A stretch of 64,000 bases of DNA from the NCBI RefSeq assembly GCF_902364945.1, contig NZ_CABJFS010000008.1, positions 37,844 to 101,843 on the forward strand, read 5' to 3'. This document shows, in pieces, positions 51,301-58,390 of this stretch. The notes beneath the pieces were generated by a model. The model worked only from the letters and a program-made list of their open reading frames with translations. It had not been told where the DNA came from and made no database searches. Source of the DNA: Collinsella aerofaciens. GTDB lineage: Bacteria > Actinomycetota > Coriobacteriia > Coriobacteriales > Coriobacteriaceae. The first letter of the stretch is position 1, and every line of letters starts with the position of its first letter. Made by a program: the position numbers and the translations under genes.

Positions 51301-53149
51301 CCGTCATGGTAAGCGAGGCATTTTCTCCCGACACGTCGACGGCGCCCGCGTTATCACTGCTCGTGGTGCCGTCGTACACGACGGCCTCGTCAGAGAGCAC
51401 AACTGCTCCCCTGCTAGAAATAATGGCGCCCTTGTTGTAACGGCCTCTCAGGGACGCTTTCCCTGACAGCTCGAGGGACGCCCTCTCGGCAACATTGACC
51501 AATACAGAGACGCCACTTTTCTTTGCCAAGATGGTATAGGGCTTATCCGACGTGATCTTAATCATCTTCCCGGCAGGAATCGTGAGCGTGGAGCCGAGCT
51601 TCACGTGCTTTTTCAGGGTGATGACGGTTTCCTTGCCATCGGGGGCCTCGTTGACCAGATCCTGAAGGGTCTTGGTGCTGTCATTGCTCACGGTATCGCC
51701 GACGCCGTCATCGATGGACTCGCGCGTGTAGACGATATCGACGCCAAAGAACGGGAGGTTCTCCGAGCCGGTGATGTCGTCCATGCTGTTTTCGATTGTG
51801 ATCTTTTGAACCGTGCTGCCGTCAAACATACCCGAGGGTATTTTGGTGAGGCCGCGCCCGATCGTCACATCCTTCACGCCATCTACGCCCGAGAAGGCTG
51901 CCGTGCCAACGGAAGTCACGGAATCCGGAATGGAAAACTGCTCCGGCAACGTGCCGTAATAGAAGGCGTAGTTGCCAATTTTCTCAAGTGTCCTGGGGAG
52001 CTGGACGGCAACGTTGCTCTGGATAAAGGCCCAGTCACCGATACTCCTCAGGCTGTCGCAGAGCCCCACGATCTTAACCGGCGTGTAGCAGAACGCATTG
52101 TCCGGAATGTTCTGAAGCGAGGACAGATCCACGGACGCCTGCAGTTTTTTGCACTCGTAAAACGCCCCCCAGCCCATCTTTGTTACCTTGCTTAGATTGG
52201 GCACGCTCACCAGGCTGGCACACCCCTGGAAAGCAGAGGATCCGATGCTCGTCAATGTGCCCGGGAAATCGATCCCGGTTAAACTCGAGCAATTCCGAAA
52301 CGCCCCATCCCCGATGGACTCGATTTCGCTCAGCGCGGTGACGGACGTGAGAGAGGTGCATCCGTCAAACATGTGCGAGGGGATCTTGGTAACCGAAGCG
52401 GGCAACGACACGCTTGTCAGAGACGTGCAGTCTTCGAACACGCCCGTTATGGTGTCGGAGAAGGCGACATCTTTTGGAAACTCGATGCCCGTGAGGGCCG
52501 TAGCCCCCTCGAAGGCGCCCGAGCCCGAAATCATTTTGAGGGTGGAGGGGAGATCGATCTCCGAAAGGTTGCTGCAGCCATAGACCATCATGTTGGCGCT
52601 AATCTCCTCGACGCCCTCATCGAAATAGAGCTTTTCGAGCGAGCCAGCGTTTTGCAGCGAGCAACCGAAGTTCTTGATGGAGCCAGGGATATGGAGCTCC
52701 TTGACCTTTGCGAACCTCCGGAAATTCCCTCCGTACATTTTTTCGAGCGTGTCGGGAAGCGTCAGCTGCTCAACGTTCTTGGCCACGATACCAGACGAGA
52801 AATATAGTTTGGTGACTTTGTAGGTCTGGCCACCATGCTCGATAGAGCTGGGCACACTCACCGCGGTCACACTGTCGTCGGCAACAATACCTGTGATTTC
52901 CGCCGTTCCCTTATCCGTGGTCTCGCACGAATAGGTCACGCCGTCCTGGGCGATCTCAAACTCCTCCGCAGTATACGCAGTCCGCGATTCCGTGGCCGCA
53001 TATGCGACACCGGCCGTCGCGCCAACGGATAAACATCCGAAGCCGAGAACCAGCGCAAGGCAGAGAGCAGCGACTCTCTGCCCCCCCCCCGCCGAAAACT
53101 TTCCTCTCCAATTCCCTTCTCCCCCTCTGGTGTCGCCTTCTCTTCCCAC
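45353..53149 (-). CDS. Giant LPxTG-anchored adhesin (2598 aa): LRR, beta-helix, Cna-B and FctA-like repeats
   Basis: Signal peptide core at residues 27-50. Residues ~60-480 are BspA-type leucine-rich repeats (LTSVSLPASVTKIPSHMFDG and similar). About 490-930 is a parallel beta-helix with repeated GGVIEQC, GGRIEGNNG and GGQISGN motifs. About 970 to ~2500 is a chain of Cna-B and pilin-type isopeptide domains, many ending in FTNTY or FVNTYT and with E-x-x-x-T-Y acceptor motifs, plus one DUF11-like unit. The end is a Gly/Ser-rich spacer, MPDTGD, a membrane helix and YRRRR. Start is GTG 53149 without a clear ribosome site. Bases 53081-53090 are ten C, i.e. a G10 tract coding AGGG at residues 20-23, where slippage would shift the frame. 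Likely a host-binding surface protein. Confidence 0.87.
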   Translation of the reverse strand: MGREGDTRGGEGNWRGKFSAGGGQRVAALCLALVLGFGCLSVGATAGVAYAATESRTAYTAEEFEIAQDGVTYSCETTDKGTAEITGIVADDSVTAVSVPSSIEHGGQTYKVTKLYFSSGIVAKNVEQLTLPDTLEKMYGGNFRRFAKVKELHIPGSIKNFGCSLQNAGSLEKLYFDEGVEEISANMMVYGCSNLSEIDLPSTLKMISGSGAFEGATALTGIEFPKDVAFSDTITGVFEDCTSLTSVSLPASVTKIPSHMFDGCTSLTSVTALSEIESIGDGAFRNCSSLTGIDFPGTLTSIGSSAFQGCASLVSVPNLSKVTKMGWGAFYECKKLQASVDLSSLQNIPDNAFCYTPVKIVGLCDSLRSIGDWAFIQSNVAVQLPRTLEKIGNYAFYYGTLPEQFSIPDSVTSVGTAAFSGVDGVKDVTIGRGLTKIPSGMFDGSTVQKITIENSMDDITGSENLPFFGVDIVYTRESIDDGVGDTVSNDSTKTLQDLVNEAPDGKETVITLKKHVKLGSTLTIPAGKMIKITSDKPYTILAKKSGVSVLVNVAERASLELSGKASLRGRYNKGAIISSRGAVVLSDEAVVYDGTTSSDNAGAVDVSGENASLTMTGGVIEQCELRHSYCGAVRASSGAHVVMRGGVIRNNGVVTGATNCYWLTSSGVILWGDARFDMSGGRIEGNNGYRGSAVLAYGQGKGENQRAKFTMTGGQISGNRSSRLEAAYDPSGAVHIEGNAEFTMTGGEIKNNVVSGKGKGKGGGVCVVDPGCQGGEKGNTAFTMQGGSISGNSASAGGGVYTYSNDVTLSAGEIKGNTAWSMGGGVYSEGNEYLGYSTLHIENALVVDNHADKQGGGMWFCPTGDAKVYVQDGGLIARNTAGEAGDDFVFTGFKDAKYKLTLANRAPGGGKVSWYRDGGLFNPEGTYAATNPEIPRFSPGGDNGEPLSFTDATPNVALKSVMSEDAYNLGGGQTSLTISGNMAPLGGGIGANGGVVIGKSENIDIPIKKVWENPRIPHPDEVKVNLKNGDTVIDSITLSESNGWKGSFKGLPKYSESGSEVRYTVAEVPVEGYSSKVTGDAKDGFTVTNASTAKVSVPVEKKWVGPAAKKATVRLLADGEDAGQSIELNESNGWKGSFKGLPKYSESGSEVRYTVAEVPVEGYSSKVTGDAKDGFTVTNTVKTGELDVSKTVVAREGLAVDADKIFKFVVEATDAMGRKVSGTYGDATFEDGKATLKLKDGQTARITGLPAGTAYTVTERAAAGYKAAVNGAEGSKAEGSIAADQVSFAAFTNTFDPAPATASVSELTKVLAGGRKPGLQKGEFVFELSLTDGAGNVLEGYPIEAKNDKDGKVSFGELSFTNLGTYHATVTEKASGDVLIEDDAHAYTFDITVTQTGAGLKAEISNERGKKTFTNTFTPHDNTKTVTKADASGAKVDVDGKPVGVGDTLTYTIGWANNSVDDRGAAQAADVTVTDVLPKGVNYVEGSADGAAYDAATRTLTWSLGEQAAGATGTLSFDVKVSAEAAVVDDIANTATVKVGENESQTNTTHNSVPRGGSLTVKKTVVGGDSQREFGFTVALTDGDGESVSGTFGKGEHAVTFAGGKANFTLKDGGEKIISGLPVGAHYTVTEDAAEGYATTAEGAEGAVTEDGATVAFTNTYGTATEGRDVSTAGLFTKTLEGRDWAEGDSFQFTLAGEDGAPMPEGSADGSKTVSVTAGAGTKAGDRVAFDFGPIRYTLDDIKDAGFAEVGGKRVRAKTFTYMVREVRPDDGSAIAGVAYDGHTATMTVTVTDDGSGNLTATTPAIAQASGGDFVNTYTTELDYSARAGVRLSKTLSGRAMEAGQFAFTVTADAETAAKLGLKTGKDVYAVAAADDGAAGLVDLIGGTAESDVKFTDADAGKTYSFTVTETKLGGKGYTNDTAPRTVTIAPGYDAATGKLTVTTAVARDGVEVTRSEVSTADDATAAPAPVTVAFENSYEATGTLGGEGNVAINATKTLTGRAAAAGEFSFSVRDAQGNVVATATNQASGDGEAAGLAFSPIAYTTDALERMVADGTATRAADGSWAIPYTVSEDGTDRLPAGVTAVASSFGITVKVTDDGKGGLDVAVVYPEGSDGTLSFVNGYSAGEATVDLAGTKTLALGQAGLGLAQADIAGRYTFKIEPLDGAPAPVDASGKTVTEATNDAAGNVVLGRVTFRQPSDLDGVEIDRDGLRTKTFAYRVSESGSVDGVVNDATATRTFTVRVVEDTKAGTLAAEVLPAEGTPEGRGAFEFTNTYGVDPTPSSVTDQIKVSKKLEGRGLAEGEFEFQLVKLAADGGESVAATGKNAADGTVALGPVTYTAPGTHSYELREVAGTAGGVTYDKTTYRVRTTVTDAGNGTLAVKHELMDAEGNAANDTSVTFTNGYEAAPVTLKLGAAKVLKGAELKAGQFSFELKGRDGKVMSTAKNAADGSVTFDALTFKQAGTYTFTVSEVDDGQAHVTYDKAVHRIVVTVGDEAADGTKTGYLSARVSYEGDANMPPVFTNSYAENPGTPGTPENPGTPGGGSGGGSDNGSGGSSKGGMPDTGDRSLPVEALGAMAGIGALAVAGGAVLYRRRR
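49613..49763. repeat. 151-bp identical repeat, copy 1, inside the adhesin gene
   Basis: This stretch is identical base for base to 49883-50033, 270 bases away. It encodes the second half of one Cna-B domain (ESNGWKGSFKGLPKYSESGS onward to KDGFTVTN). Identity at DNA level points to a recent duplication or gene conversion within the gene. Confidence 0.9.
49883..50033. repeat. 151-bp identical repeat, copy 2, inside the adhesin gene
   Basis: Partner of 49613-49763 with no differences seen. The 119 bases between the copies encode the first half of the second Cna-B domain and are not repeated as exactly. Confidence 0.9.
53081..53090. repeat. C10 homopolymer (G10 on the adhesin coding strand)
   Basis: Ten consecutive C within codons 20-23 of the adhesin. 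Such tracts slip during replication and switch genes on and off in many surface-protein systems. Confidence 0.9.
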
Positions 53150-53443
53150 GAGCGATCTATTGATTAAGGACAGTTAAAGACAACATTATGACCAAAGAGG
53201 CCCATCATGGAGATAATCCACGTCTTCGCCCGAAATGGTAATTAATTGGCAGGATTAATTGGCGAACAACTGAACGAAGAGCAATCTACTAATGGCACAT
53301 GAATGACAGCGTCAACACCTGAAGTGCATAGTCTCCGATCCCCAGACAGCACCATCGAGCGCCACAAGGCACAGGATTGATTTGTTCAGATTCACATGCC
53401 TGTACGGGTGTTTTCCTAGCCCCGTCCCAAAATGACTACTTTT
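53150..53443. other. Region upstream of the adhesin and downstream of the TadA fusion, with repeat C
   Basis: These 294 bases contain no gene I can support. The 53150-53250 part is AT-rich and should hold the adhesin promoter. Repeat C (53342-53414) is a diverged copy of 44959-45025; minus-strand reading RHVNLNKSILCLVALDGAVW aligns with the membrane-segment reading there. No clear terminator for the TadA fusion gene was seen. Confidence 0.5.
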
Positions 53444-55225
53444 CTAGATGCGACCGAGGTCGTAGGATCGAGCGACCGCTTCGCCGGCGCAGACGAGGTT
53501 CGCCTCGGCCTCGCGCGGATCGAGCGCCGCCTCAAGGGACATAGGCTTGCGACAGATCGGCAGGACAAGGTCGATACCCTGCCCATATACCGCATCCAGG
53601 TTGACAGCGCGACCGCCCACGACGGCGACCACCGGCTTGCCATATCGCTTGGCGCGGCGAGCCACACCAACCGGCGCCTTTCCAGCGGCGGATTGCTCGT
53701 CCATATTGCCCTCGCCCGTTATGACCAGATCGACATCCCGCACGCGCTCGTCAAACCCAATCAGATCAAGCGCCGTCTCCACGCCCGAATGTAGCTCTGC
53801 ACCGAGCGCTAGCAGCGCGGCGCCCAGACCGCCGGCGGCACCTGCGCCGGGCACGCCGAGCACCGAGCCAAATGTCCGTGCGCCCTCGGGTGCGCGCAAC
53901 AACCCCTGGGCCCGAGCCTCGACAATTGCCGTATCGAGCAGGCGGCCGTAGCCGACCATCCAACTGTCGCACCTGCTCAGCGCCTCGGCGTCACCCGCTG
54001 GCAGACCCTTCTGTCCGCCAAACACCGCAAGCGCGCCGCGACGCCCTACAAGCGGATTCTCGACATCCGAAAGCACAACGATACGAGCGTCATCCAAAGC
54101 CTGAAGCGCTGGCGCCAAATCGATACTCGCCACGTGTTCAAGGCCGGCAAGACCGGGGGCGACATCGCAGCCCTGATCATCGACCACACGCGCGCCCAGC
54201 GCCTGCAGCATGCCGGCGCCACCGTCGTTGGTGGCACTGCCGCCCAGACCAATATAGAGTGTCTTTGCGCCCTTGCGAACCGCGCGAAGCATGAGCTCGC
54301 CCACGCCATAGGTTGTGGCCGCCAACGCCGCCGATTCCGTGCAGGGTGAATACCCAATACCCGCCGCCTCGGCCATCTCGATGACCGCGGACTCGCGCTC
54401 GATATCAACCAGCATCCGGGCAGACGCGCGCTTGCCCAAGGGACCTGCCACCTCGCAGGTCACAAGCTCGCCGCCGCAGGCGGCAATGGCATCGAGCGTT
54501 CCCTCGCCGCCATCCGCCAGCGGCAACGCGGCCACCTGGGCATCGGACCACACACGGCGCACGCCCTCGGCAACCGCCGCCTCCGCCCGCGCACTCGACA
54601 CGCTACCCTTAAAGGAGTCGATCGCCAGCAGCACACGGCGGGGCCGGCGGCACGCAGGACCAAAGTCAACCGCCGTGTCAGTATCCTCACCGGCACCTGC
54701 AAGTGCTGCGGCGTGAGCGGCGTGTGCTTCAAGATCGGCCCCACAACCGCAGCCAGCACCATCGGTGCCACGCAGCCTACTAAAATAGCTGCTCAACACC
54801 TCACGACACTCGTCTGCCAGCACGCCGGCGGTCACGTTAAACCGATGATTCAGGCGCGAATCGGCATTCAGGTCATACAGCGAACCCAGAGCGCCCGCCT
54901 TGGCATCAGCCGCGCCATACACGCAGCGTCCTACGCGCGCGTTAACCATAAGCCCCGCACACATGCAGCAGGGCTCGAGCGTCACGTAGACCGTACAGTC
55001 GGAAAGGCGCCAGCGACCGAGCGACCGAGCGGCAGCGCACAGGGCCGCGAACTCTGCATGCGCCGAAGGGTCCTGATCGAGCTCACGACGATTATGCGCC
55101 CGCGCGACAATCTCACCCGCGCGCACCACCACAGCGCCAATGGGCACCTCGCCCACCGCCGCGGCGGCGCGCGCCTCCGCCAACGCCTCGCGCATGAACT
55201 TCTCGTCGATTTCGGTGCTCGTCAT
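53444..55225 (-). CDS. tadA: TadA tRNA adenosine deaminase fused to glycerate kinase
   Basis: A single 593-aa frame. Residues 1-155 are TadA: zinc ligand and catalytic Glu in HAEF (H56, E58), PCCMC (C86, C89), and NARVGRCVYGAADAKAGALG, the tRNA-specific form that makes inosine at wobble position 34. Residues ~155-195 are a Gly/Ala/His linker. Residues ~196-593 are a complete GarK-type glycerate kinase (VLLAIDSFKGSVSSARAEAA; LPLADGGEGTLDAIA; YIGLGGSATNDGGAGMLQAL; VITGEGNMDEQSAAGKAPVG). The ATG at 55225 follows GGGAAGG. No stop or frameshift breaks the junction. The tRNA-Ser gene lies divergently 51 bases away. The two activities have no obvious shared pathway. Confidence 0.87.
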   Translation of the reverse strand: MTSTEIDEKFMREALAEARAAAAVGEVPIGAVVVRAGEIVARAHNRRELDQDPSAHAEFAALCAAARSLGRWRLSDCTVYVTLEPCCMCAGLMVNARVGRCVYGAADAKAGALGSLYDLNADSRLNHRFNVTAGVLADECREVLSSYFSRLRGTDGAGCGCGADLEAHAAHAAALAGAGEDTDTAVDFGPACRRPRRVLLAIDSFKGSVSSARAEAAVAEGVRRVWSDAQVAALPLADGGEGTLDAIAACGGELVTCEVAGPLGKRASARMLVDIERESAVIEMAEAAGIGYSPCTESAALAATTYGVGELMLRAVRKGAKTLYIGLGGSATNDGGAGMLQALGARVVDDQGCDVAPGLAGLEHVASIDLAPALQALDDARIVVLSDVENPLVGRRGALAVFGGQKGLPAGDAEALSRCDSWMVGYGRLLDTAIVEARAQGLLRAPEGARTFGSVLGVPGAGAAGGLGAALLALGAELHSGVETALDLIGFDERVRDVDLVITGEGNMDEQSAAGKAPVGVARRAKRYGKPVVAVVGGRAVNLDAVYGQGIDLVLPICRKPMSLEAALDPREAEANLVCAGEAVARSYDLGRI

Positions 55226-55276
55226 CGTTCGCCTTCCCTGTTTCAAATTCAAAACGATGCTATCATTACGACTCAC

Positions 55277-55366
55277 GGAGAGATGGCAGAGCGGTTGAAT
55301 GCGGCGGTCTTGAAAACCGTTGAGCGCGAGAGCGTTCCGGGGGTTCGAATCCCCCTCTCTCCGCCA
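55277..55366 (+). tRNA. tRNA-Ser (anticodon UGA)
   Basis: The 7-bp acceptor GGAGAGA pairs with TCTCTCC; D arm GCAGAGCGGTTGAATGC; anticodon stem with loop CTTGAAA (anticodon TGA); long class II variable arm (GAGCGCGAGAGCGTTC); T arm GGGGGTTCGAATCCCCC; discriminator G and encoded CCA. All features fit serine. It reads UCA and, with modification, other UCN codons. Confidence 0.97.
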
Positions 55367-55369
55367 CTT

Positions 55370-55966
55370 TTAATGATGCACCGGCGTCATGGTTCGCTCG
55401 AACAGTGCATCGACCACGTCGGCTATCTCAGGTCGACGCTCAAGATCGTGGCCCGATTCCCACCATATCGTGAAAAGTCGAATAATACCGCCGGCGACAA
55501 ACTCAGACGTCGTCTCGAGTGACACGGGGGCCAGGGCATCCTCGGCAAGCACGTTCATCACACGCTCGCGGATGGAGCGGGCAATGCGGTCGCAAATAAC
55601 GTTGGTCAACATGCCCGACATGCTGCTTGCCAAAATGTTATCCATGAGCTGCTCGTGCGCCAGAATCAAATCCATGGCATCGTCCAAAATCGCGTGCCGA
55701 AGCGCGCGCACGTCCTCGGCAGACACTGCGCCGGCCTCATCGGGCTGTTTTTGCGGCAATCCCGACATGAGCTCATCGATATAAAAGGCAAAGTAATCGT
55801 TCTTGTCGCGAAAGTGCTTGTAGAACGTCGTGCGGCGAATCATGGCGCGGTCACACAGCATGGCAACCGTCAGGTCCTCAAAACGATGCTCCTCGAGAAG
55901 CTCGGTGAAGGCATCGAACAGGGCGCGGTAGGTTTTCTTAATGCGAAGGTCCACTGGTATCGCCAT
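55370..55966 (-). CDS. TetR-family transcriptional regulator
   Basis: A 198-aa regulator with N-terminal TetR helix-turn-helix (LRIKKTYRALFDAFTELLEE; FEDLTVAMLCDRAMIRRTTF, then YKHFRDKNDYFAFYIDEL) and a helical C-terminal ligand or dimer domain ending FERTMTPVHH. It fits the TetR_C_7-like group. The ATG at 55966 has only GAGG immediately before it, so initiation may be weak or leaderless. It faces away from lemA across 199 bases. Target unknown; the neighbouring genes are not typical TetR targets. Confidence 0.85.
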   Translation of the reverse strand: MAIPVDLRIKKTYRALFDAFTELLEEHRFEDLTVAMLCDRAMIRRTTFYKHFRDKNDYFAFYIDELMSGLPQKQPDEAGAVSAEDVRALRHAILDDAMDLILAHEQLMDNILASSMSGMLTNVICDRIARSIRERVMNVLAEDALAPVSLETTSEFVAGGIIRLFTIWWESGHDLERRPEIADVVDALFERTMTPVHH

Positions 55967-56165
55967 CCTCAGGGCAAAGACAACACTCGTCAATCTGTCG
56001 CATATCTTACACCTGTACCTCGCGCGCTTTGCCCCGGTGCCAACCCCGCCGAAAACATAACGCTTACCGGAAAGTTCGGCACGGCAAAACGTTGCGGGTA
56101 TACTAGTAGCGTTATACCAACGGCAGCTGGCGCATGCCGCCGCGGCCATTCGAAACGGAGACATC

Positions 56166-56717
56166 ATGATTACCGTCATCATCGGCATCGTTGTTGTCAT
56201 TGTGATTGTCTGCGCCATCGCCGGCATCTACAACAACATGGTCACCAAGCGTAACCGCATCGATAACGCCTGGCAGAACATCGATACGCAGCTGCAGCGC
56301 CGCAACGACCTGATCCCCAACCTGGTCGAGACCGTCAAGGGCTACGCCAAGCACGAGCAGGAGACGCTCTCCGCCGTGATCAGCGCGCGTAACACCGCCG
56401 TCAAGGCCACCACGCCCGAGGCCAAGATGGAAGCCGACAACGTGCTGACCGGTGCGCTGCGCCAGCTCTTCGCCGTAGCCGAGGCCTATCCCGATCTTAA
56501 GGCAAACACCAACTTTACGCAGCTGCAGGCATCGCTCGAGGATACCGAGAACAAGATTAGCTATGCACGCCAGAGCTACAACGATTGCGTGCTCAGCTAC
56601 AATAACGCCATTCAGACGTTCCCGGCTGTCATCTTTGCCGGCATCTTCCAGTTTAAGGAGCGCCAGGGCTTCGAGGCCGCCGAAGCAGCCCGCCAGGCCC
56701 CGACCGTCAAGTTCTAA
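56166..56717 (+). CDS. lemA: LemA-family membrane protein
   Basis: A 183-aa protein: one N-terminal membrane helix (VIIGIVVVIVIVCAIAGIYN) followed by a helical bundle with family motifs NRIDNAWQNIDTQLQRRNDL, IPNLVETVKGYAKHE, ISYARQSYNDCVLSYNN and FPAVIFAGIFQF. LemA proteins have an outside N-terminus and cytoplasmic helical domain; their function is poorly known. Length is normal. The start ATG lies close after the purine-rich ACGGAGACATC. Single gene, followed by a strong terminator. Confidence 0.92.
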   Translation: MITVIIGIVVVIVIVCAIAGIYNNMVTKRNRIDNAWQNIDTQLQRRNDLIPNLVETVKGYAKHEQETLSAVISARNTAVKATTPEAKMEADNVLTGALRQLFAVAEAYPDLKANTNFTQLQASLEDTENKISYARQSYNDCVLSYNNAIQTFPAVIFAGIFQFKERQGFEAAEAARQAPTVKF

Positions 56718-56757
56718 ACAACAAGGCCGAGTCTTAAGCCAGTTCATCAACCCTTTG

Positions 56758-56783
56758 GGGCCCAAGGCACAAACCTTGGGCCC
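56758..56783 (+). terminator. Terminator of lemA
   Basis: GGGCCCAAGG and CCTTGGGCCC form a 10-bp stem with a 6-base loop followed by TTTTCG. Confidence 0.92.
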
Positions 56784-56820
56784 TTTTCGTGTCCACGCAC
56801 AACGCGCAGCCAAACAAAAA

Positions 56821-56841
56821 GCGCGGCCTAAAAGGCCGCGC
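56821..56841 (-). terminator. Terminator of ilvE
   Basis: GCGCGGCC and GGCCGCGC form an 8-bp stem around TAAAA; the minus strand continues TTTTTGTTTGG. It is separated from the ilvE stop by a 125-base palindrome. Confidence 0.9.
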
Positions 56842-56893
56842 ACCATATTCAATTCAGCCAAGTAATCCCCTGTCGCGACAGCGCCGAGCCGCA

Positions 56894-57018
56894 GGGCAGA
56901 GAGCAAGTTCCCTCCCAGCGCACTCCGCAGGACGCAAGAAGCCCTCGCCGCACGAAGTGCGCAGCGAGGACTTCTTGCATGTCCGAGGACGCGCTGGGAG
57001 GGAACTTGCTCTCTGCCC
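56894..57018. repeat. Long palindrome with perfect 28-bp arms in the ilvE 3' region
   Basis: The arms at 56894-56921 and 56991-57018 are perfectly complementary. Inner paired blocks are GCAAGAAG/CTTCTTGC and CTCGC/GCGAG, with apex GCACGAAGTGC. It begins 31 bases after the ilvE stop codon and precedes the ilvE terminator. Confidence 0.88.
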
Positions 57019-57048
57019 AGACGTGCTCGCCAAGAGCTGTAAGGCAAA

Positions 57049-58101
57049 TTACGCGACGGTGTAAACCCAGTTGTGCTTGTCCTCGACAGCACCGGACTGG
57101 ATACCAGTCAGGGTCTCGCGAAGCTTCTTCATCACGGGACCGATCTCGGTGTAGCCAGCCGGGAAGGTCACGGTCTCATCGGCACCATAGACCTTGTTGT
57201 CGATCTCGCCCACCGGGGAGATGACGGCAGCGGTGCCGCACAGGCCGCACTCGACAAAGGTACCGGCCTTGACCTCGGCCCACTCGACGGGACGCTGGTC
57301 AACGGTCATGCCCAGGTCCTGAGCAACCTGAACGAGCGAACGACGGGTGATAGAGGGCAGGATGGAGTCGGTGTGCGACTGCGGAACGACGAGGGTGCCG
57401 TCCTCCTTCACGAACAGGACGTTCGCGCCGCCGGTCTCCTCGACATAGGTGCGAGACTCGGAATCGAGATACAGGTTCTCGGCATAGCCCCCGCGGTGAG
57501 CCTCCATCGTGGGCTTGAGGGACATGGCGTAGTTCAGGCCGGCCTTGATGTTGCCGGTGCCGTGCGGTGCCGCACGGTCATACTCGGAAACGCGCAGTTT
57601 GACGGGCTTGAGGCCACCCTTAAAGTACGGACCGACCGGGGTCACGAGAATACGGAACGTGTACTCAGGAGCGGGAGCCACGCCGATCACGTCACCGGAG
57701 CCGATCATAAACGGACGCACGTACAGGGTCGCGCCGGAGCCGAAAGGCGGAACCCATGCGGCGTTGGCAGAGACGACCTGCTTGACGGCTTCGACAAACT
57801 TGTCCTTGGGGAACGGGGGCATCTCCAGACGCTGGGCAGAGTTGTACATACGCTCGGCGTTCATATCGGGACGGAAGCAGACGATGCTGCCATCCTCGGC
57901 GGTGTAGGCTTTCAGGCCCTCAAAGACCTCCTGGCAGTAGTGGAAGATGCCGCCGCACTCGGAGACGTGCATGGTGTGGTCGGTGGTCAGGCCGCCCTCG
58001 TCCCACTCGCCGTCCTTCCAATGGGCCTCGTAGCTGTAATCGGTCTTCATGTAGCTAAAGCCGAGGCTACCCCAATCGATATCCTTCTTCTCGACAGTCA
58101 T
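57049..58101 (-). CDS. ilvE: Branched-chain amino acid aminotransferase
   Basis: A 350-aa PLP-dependent, fold-type IV aminotransferase. The PLP lysine is K186 in GTGNIKAGLNYA; other family elements are YCQEVFEGLKAY, FRPDMNAERMYNSAQRL, LYVRPFMIGSG and GTAAVISPVGEI. It interconverts branched-chain amino acids and their 2-oxo acids with glutamate. It matches the long (BCAT type II, about 350 aa) group rather than the E. coli IlvE length of 309. ATG 58101 follows AAGGAGCGAC. Single gene; no T-box or leader peptide was recognised upstream. Confidence 0.94.
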   Translation of the reverse strand: MTVEKKDIDWGSLGFSYMKTDYSYEAHWKDGEWDEGGLTTDHTMHVSECGGIFHYCQEVFEGLKAYTAEDGSIVCFRPDMNAERMYNSAQRLEMPPFPKDKFVEAVKQVVSANAAWVPPFGSGATLYVRPFMIGSGDVIGVAPAPEYTFRILVTPVGPYFKGGLKPVKLRVSEYDRAAPHGTGNIKAGLNYAMSLKPTMEAHRGGYAENLYLDSESRTYVEETGGANVLFVKEDGTLVVPQSHTDSILPSITRRSLVQVAQDLGMTVDQRPVEWAEVKAGTFVECGLCGTAAVISPVGEIDNKVYGADETVTFPAGYTEIGPVMKKLRETLTGIQSGAVEDKHNWVYTVA

Positions 58102-58330
58102 ATGTCGCTCCTTACATACACGGTTGCATACTCGCGAACCCGCACGCAAGGACCGAAGCCGGCCGCGTCGCAACGTCGCATACCCGGAGCGTAGAGCCGG
58201 GCAGGACACGCGGGCAGCATCAAAGCCGATGGCGCGTCGATTCGCATGCAGGTGATTGTACTCCCCGCACGCCTTAGATAAAACGATTTTCTTTAACTAA
58301 GTAAAGTATTTTCATTTGCCTTCTACACAA

Positions 58331-58362
58331 AAGGCCCGCCATCGAATCCGATGACGAGCCTT
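58331..58362 (-). terminator. Terminator of dedA
   Basis: AAGGC-CGCCATCG and CGATG-CG-GCCTT arms pair with two G-A/C mismatches; the minus strand continues TTTTGTGTAG. It lies about 28 bases after the DedA stop codon. Confidence 0.8.
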
Positions 58363-58390
58363 GGAATTAACGTCCGAAAACAAGCTCGGA

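Noticed and set aside
48359..51466. A 1035-codon open frame on the plus strand opposite the adhesin
   Set aside because: It runs antisense to a clearly coding, domain-rich gene, has no ribosome site and reads as a low-complexity Gly/Ala/Arg/Asp mix. It reflects the high third-position GC of the real gene.
58102..58330. A T-box or leader peptide upstream of ilvE
   Set aside because: No T-box specifier or antiterminator sequence and no run of Ile/Leu/Val codons was seen.
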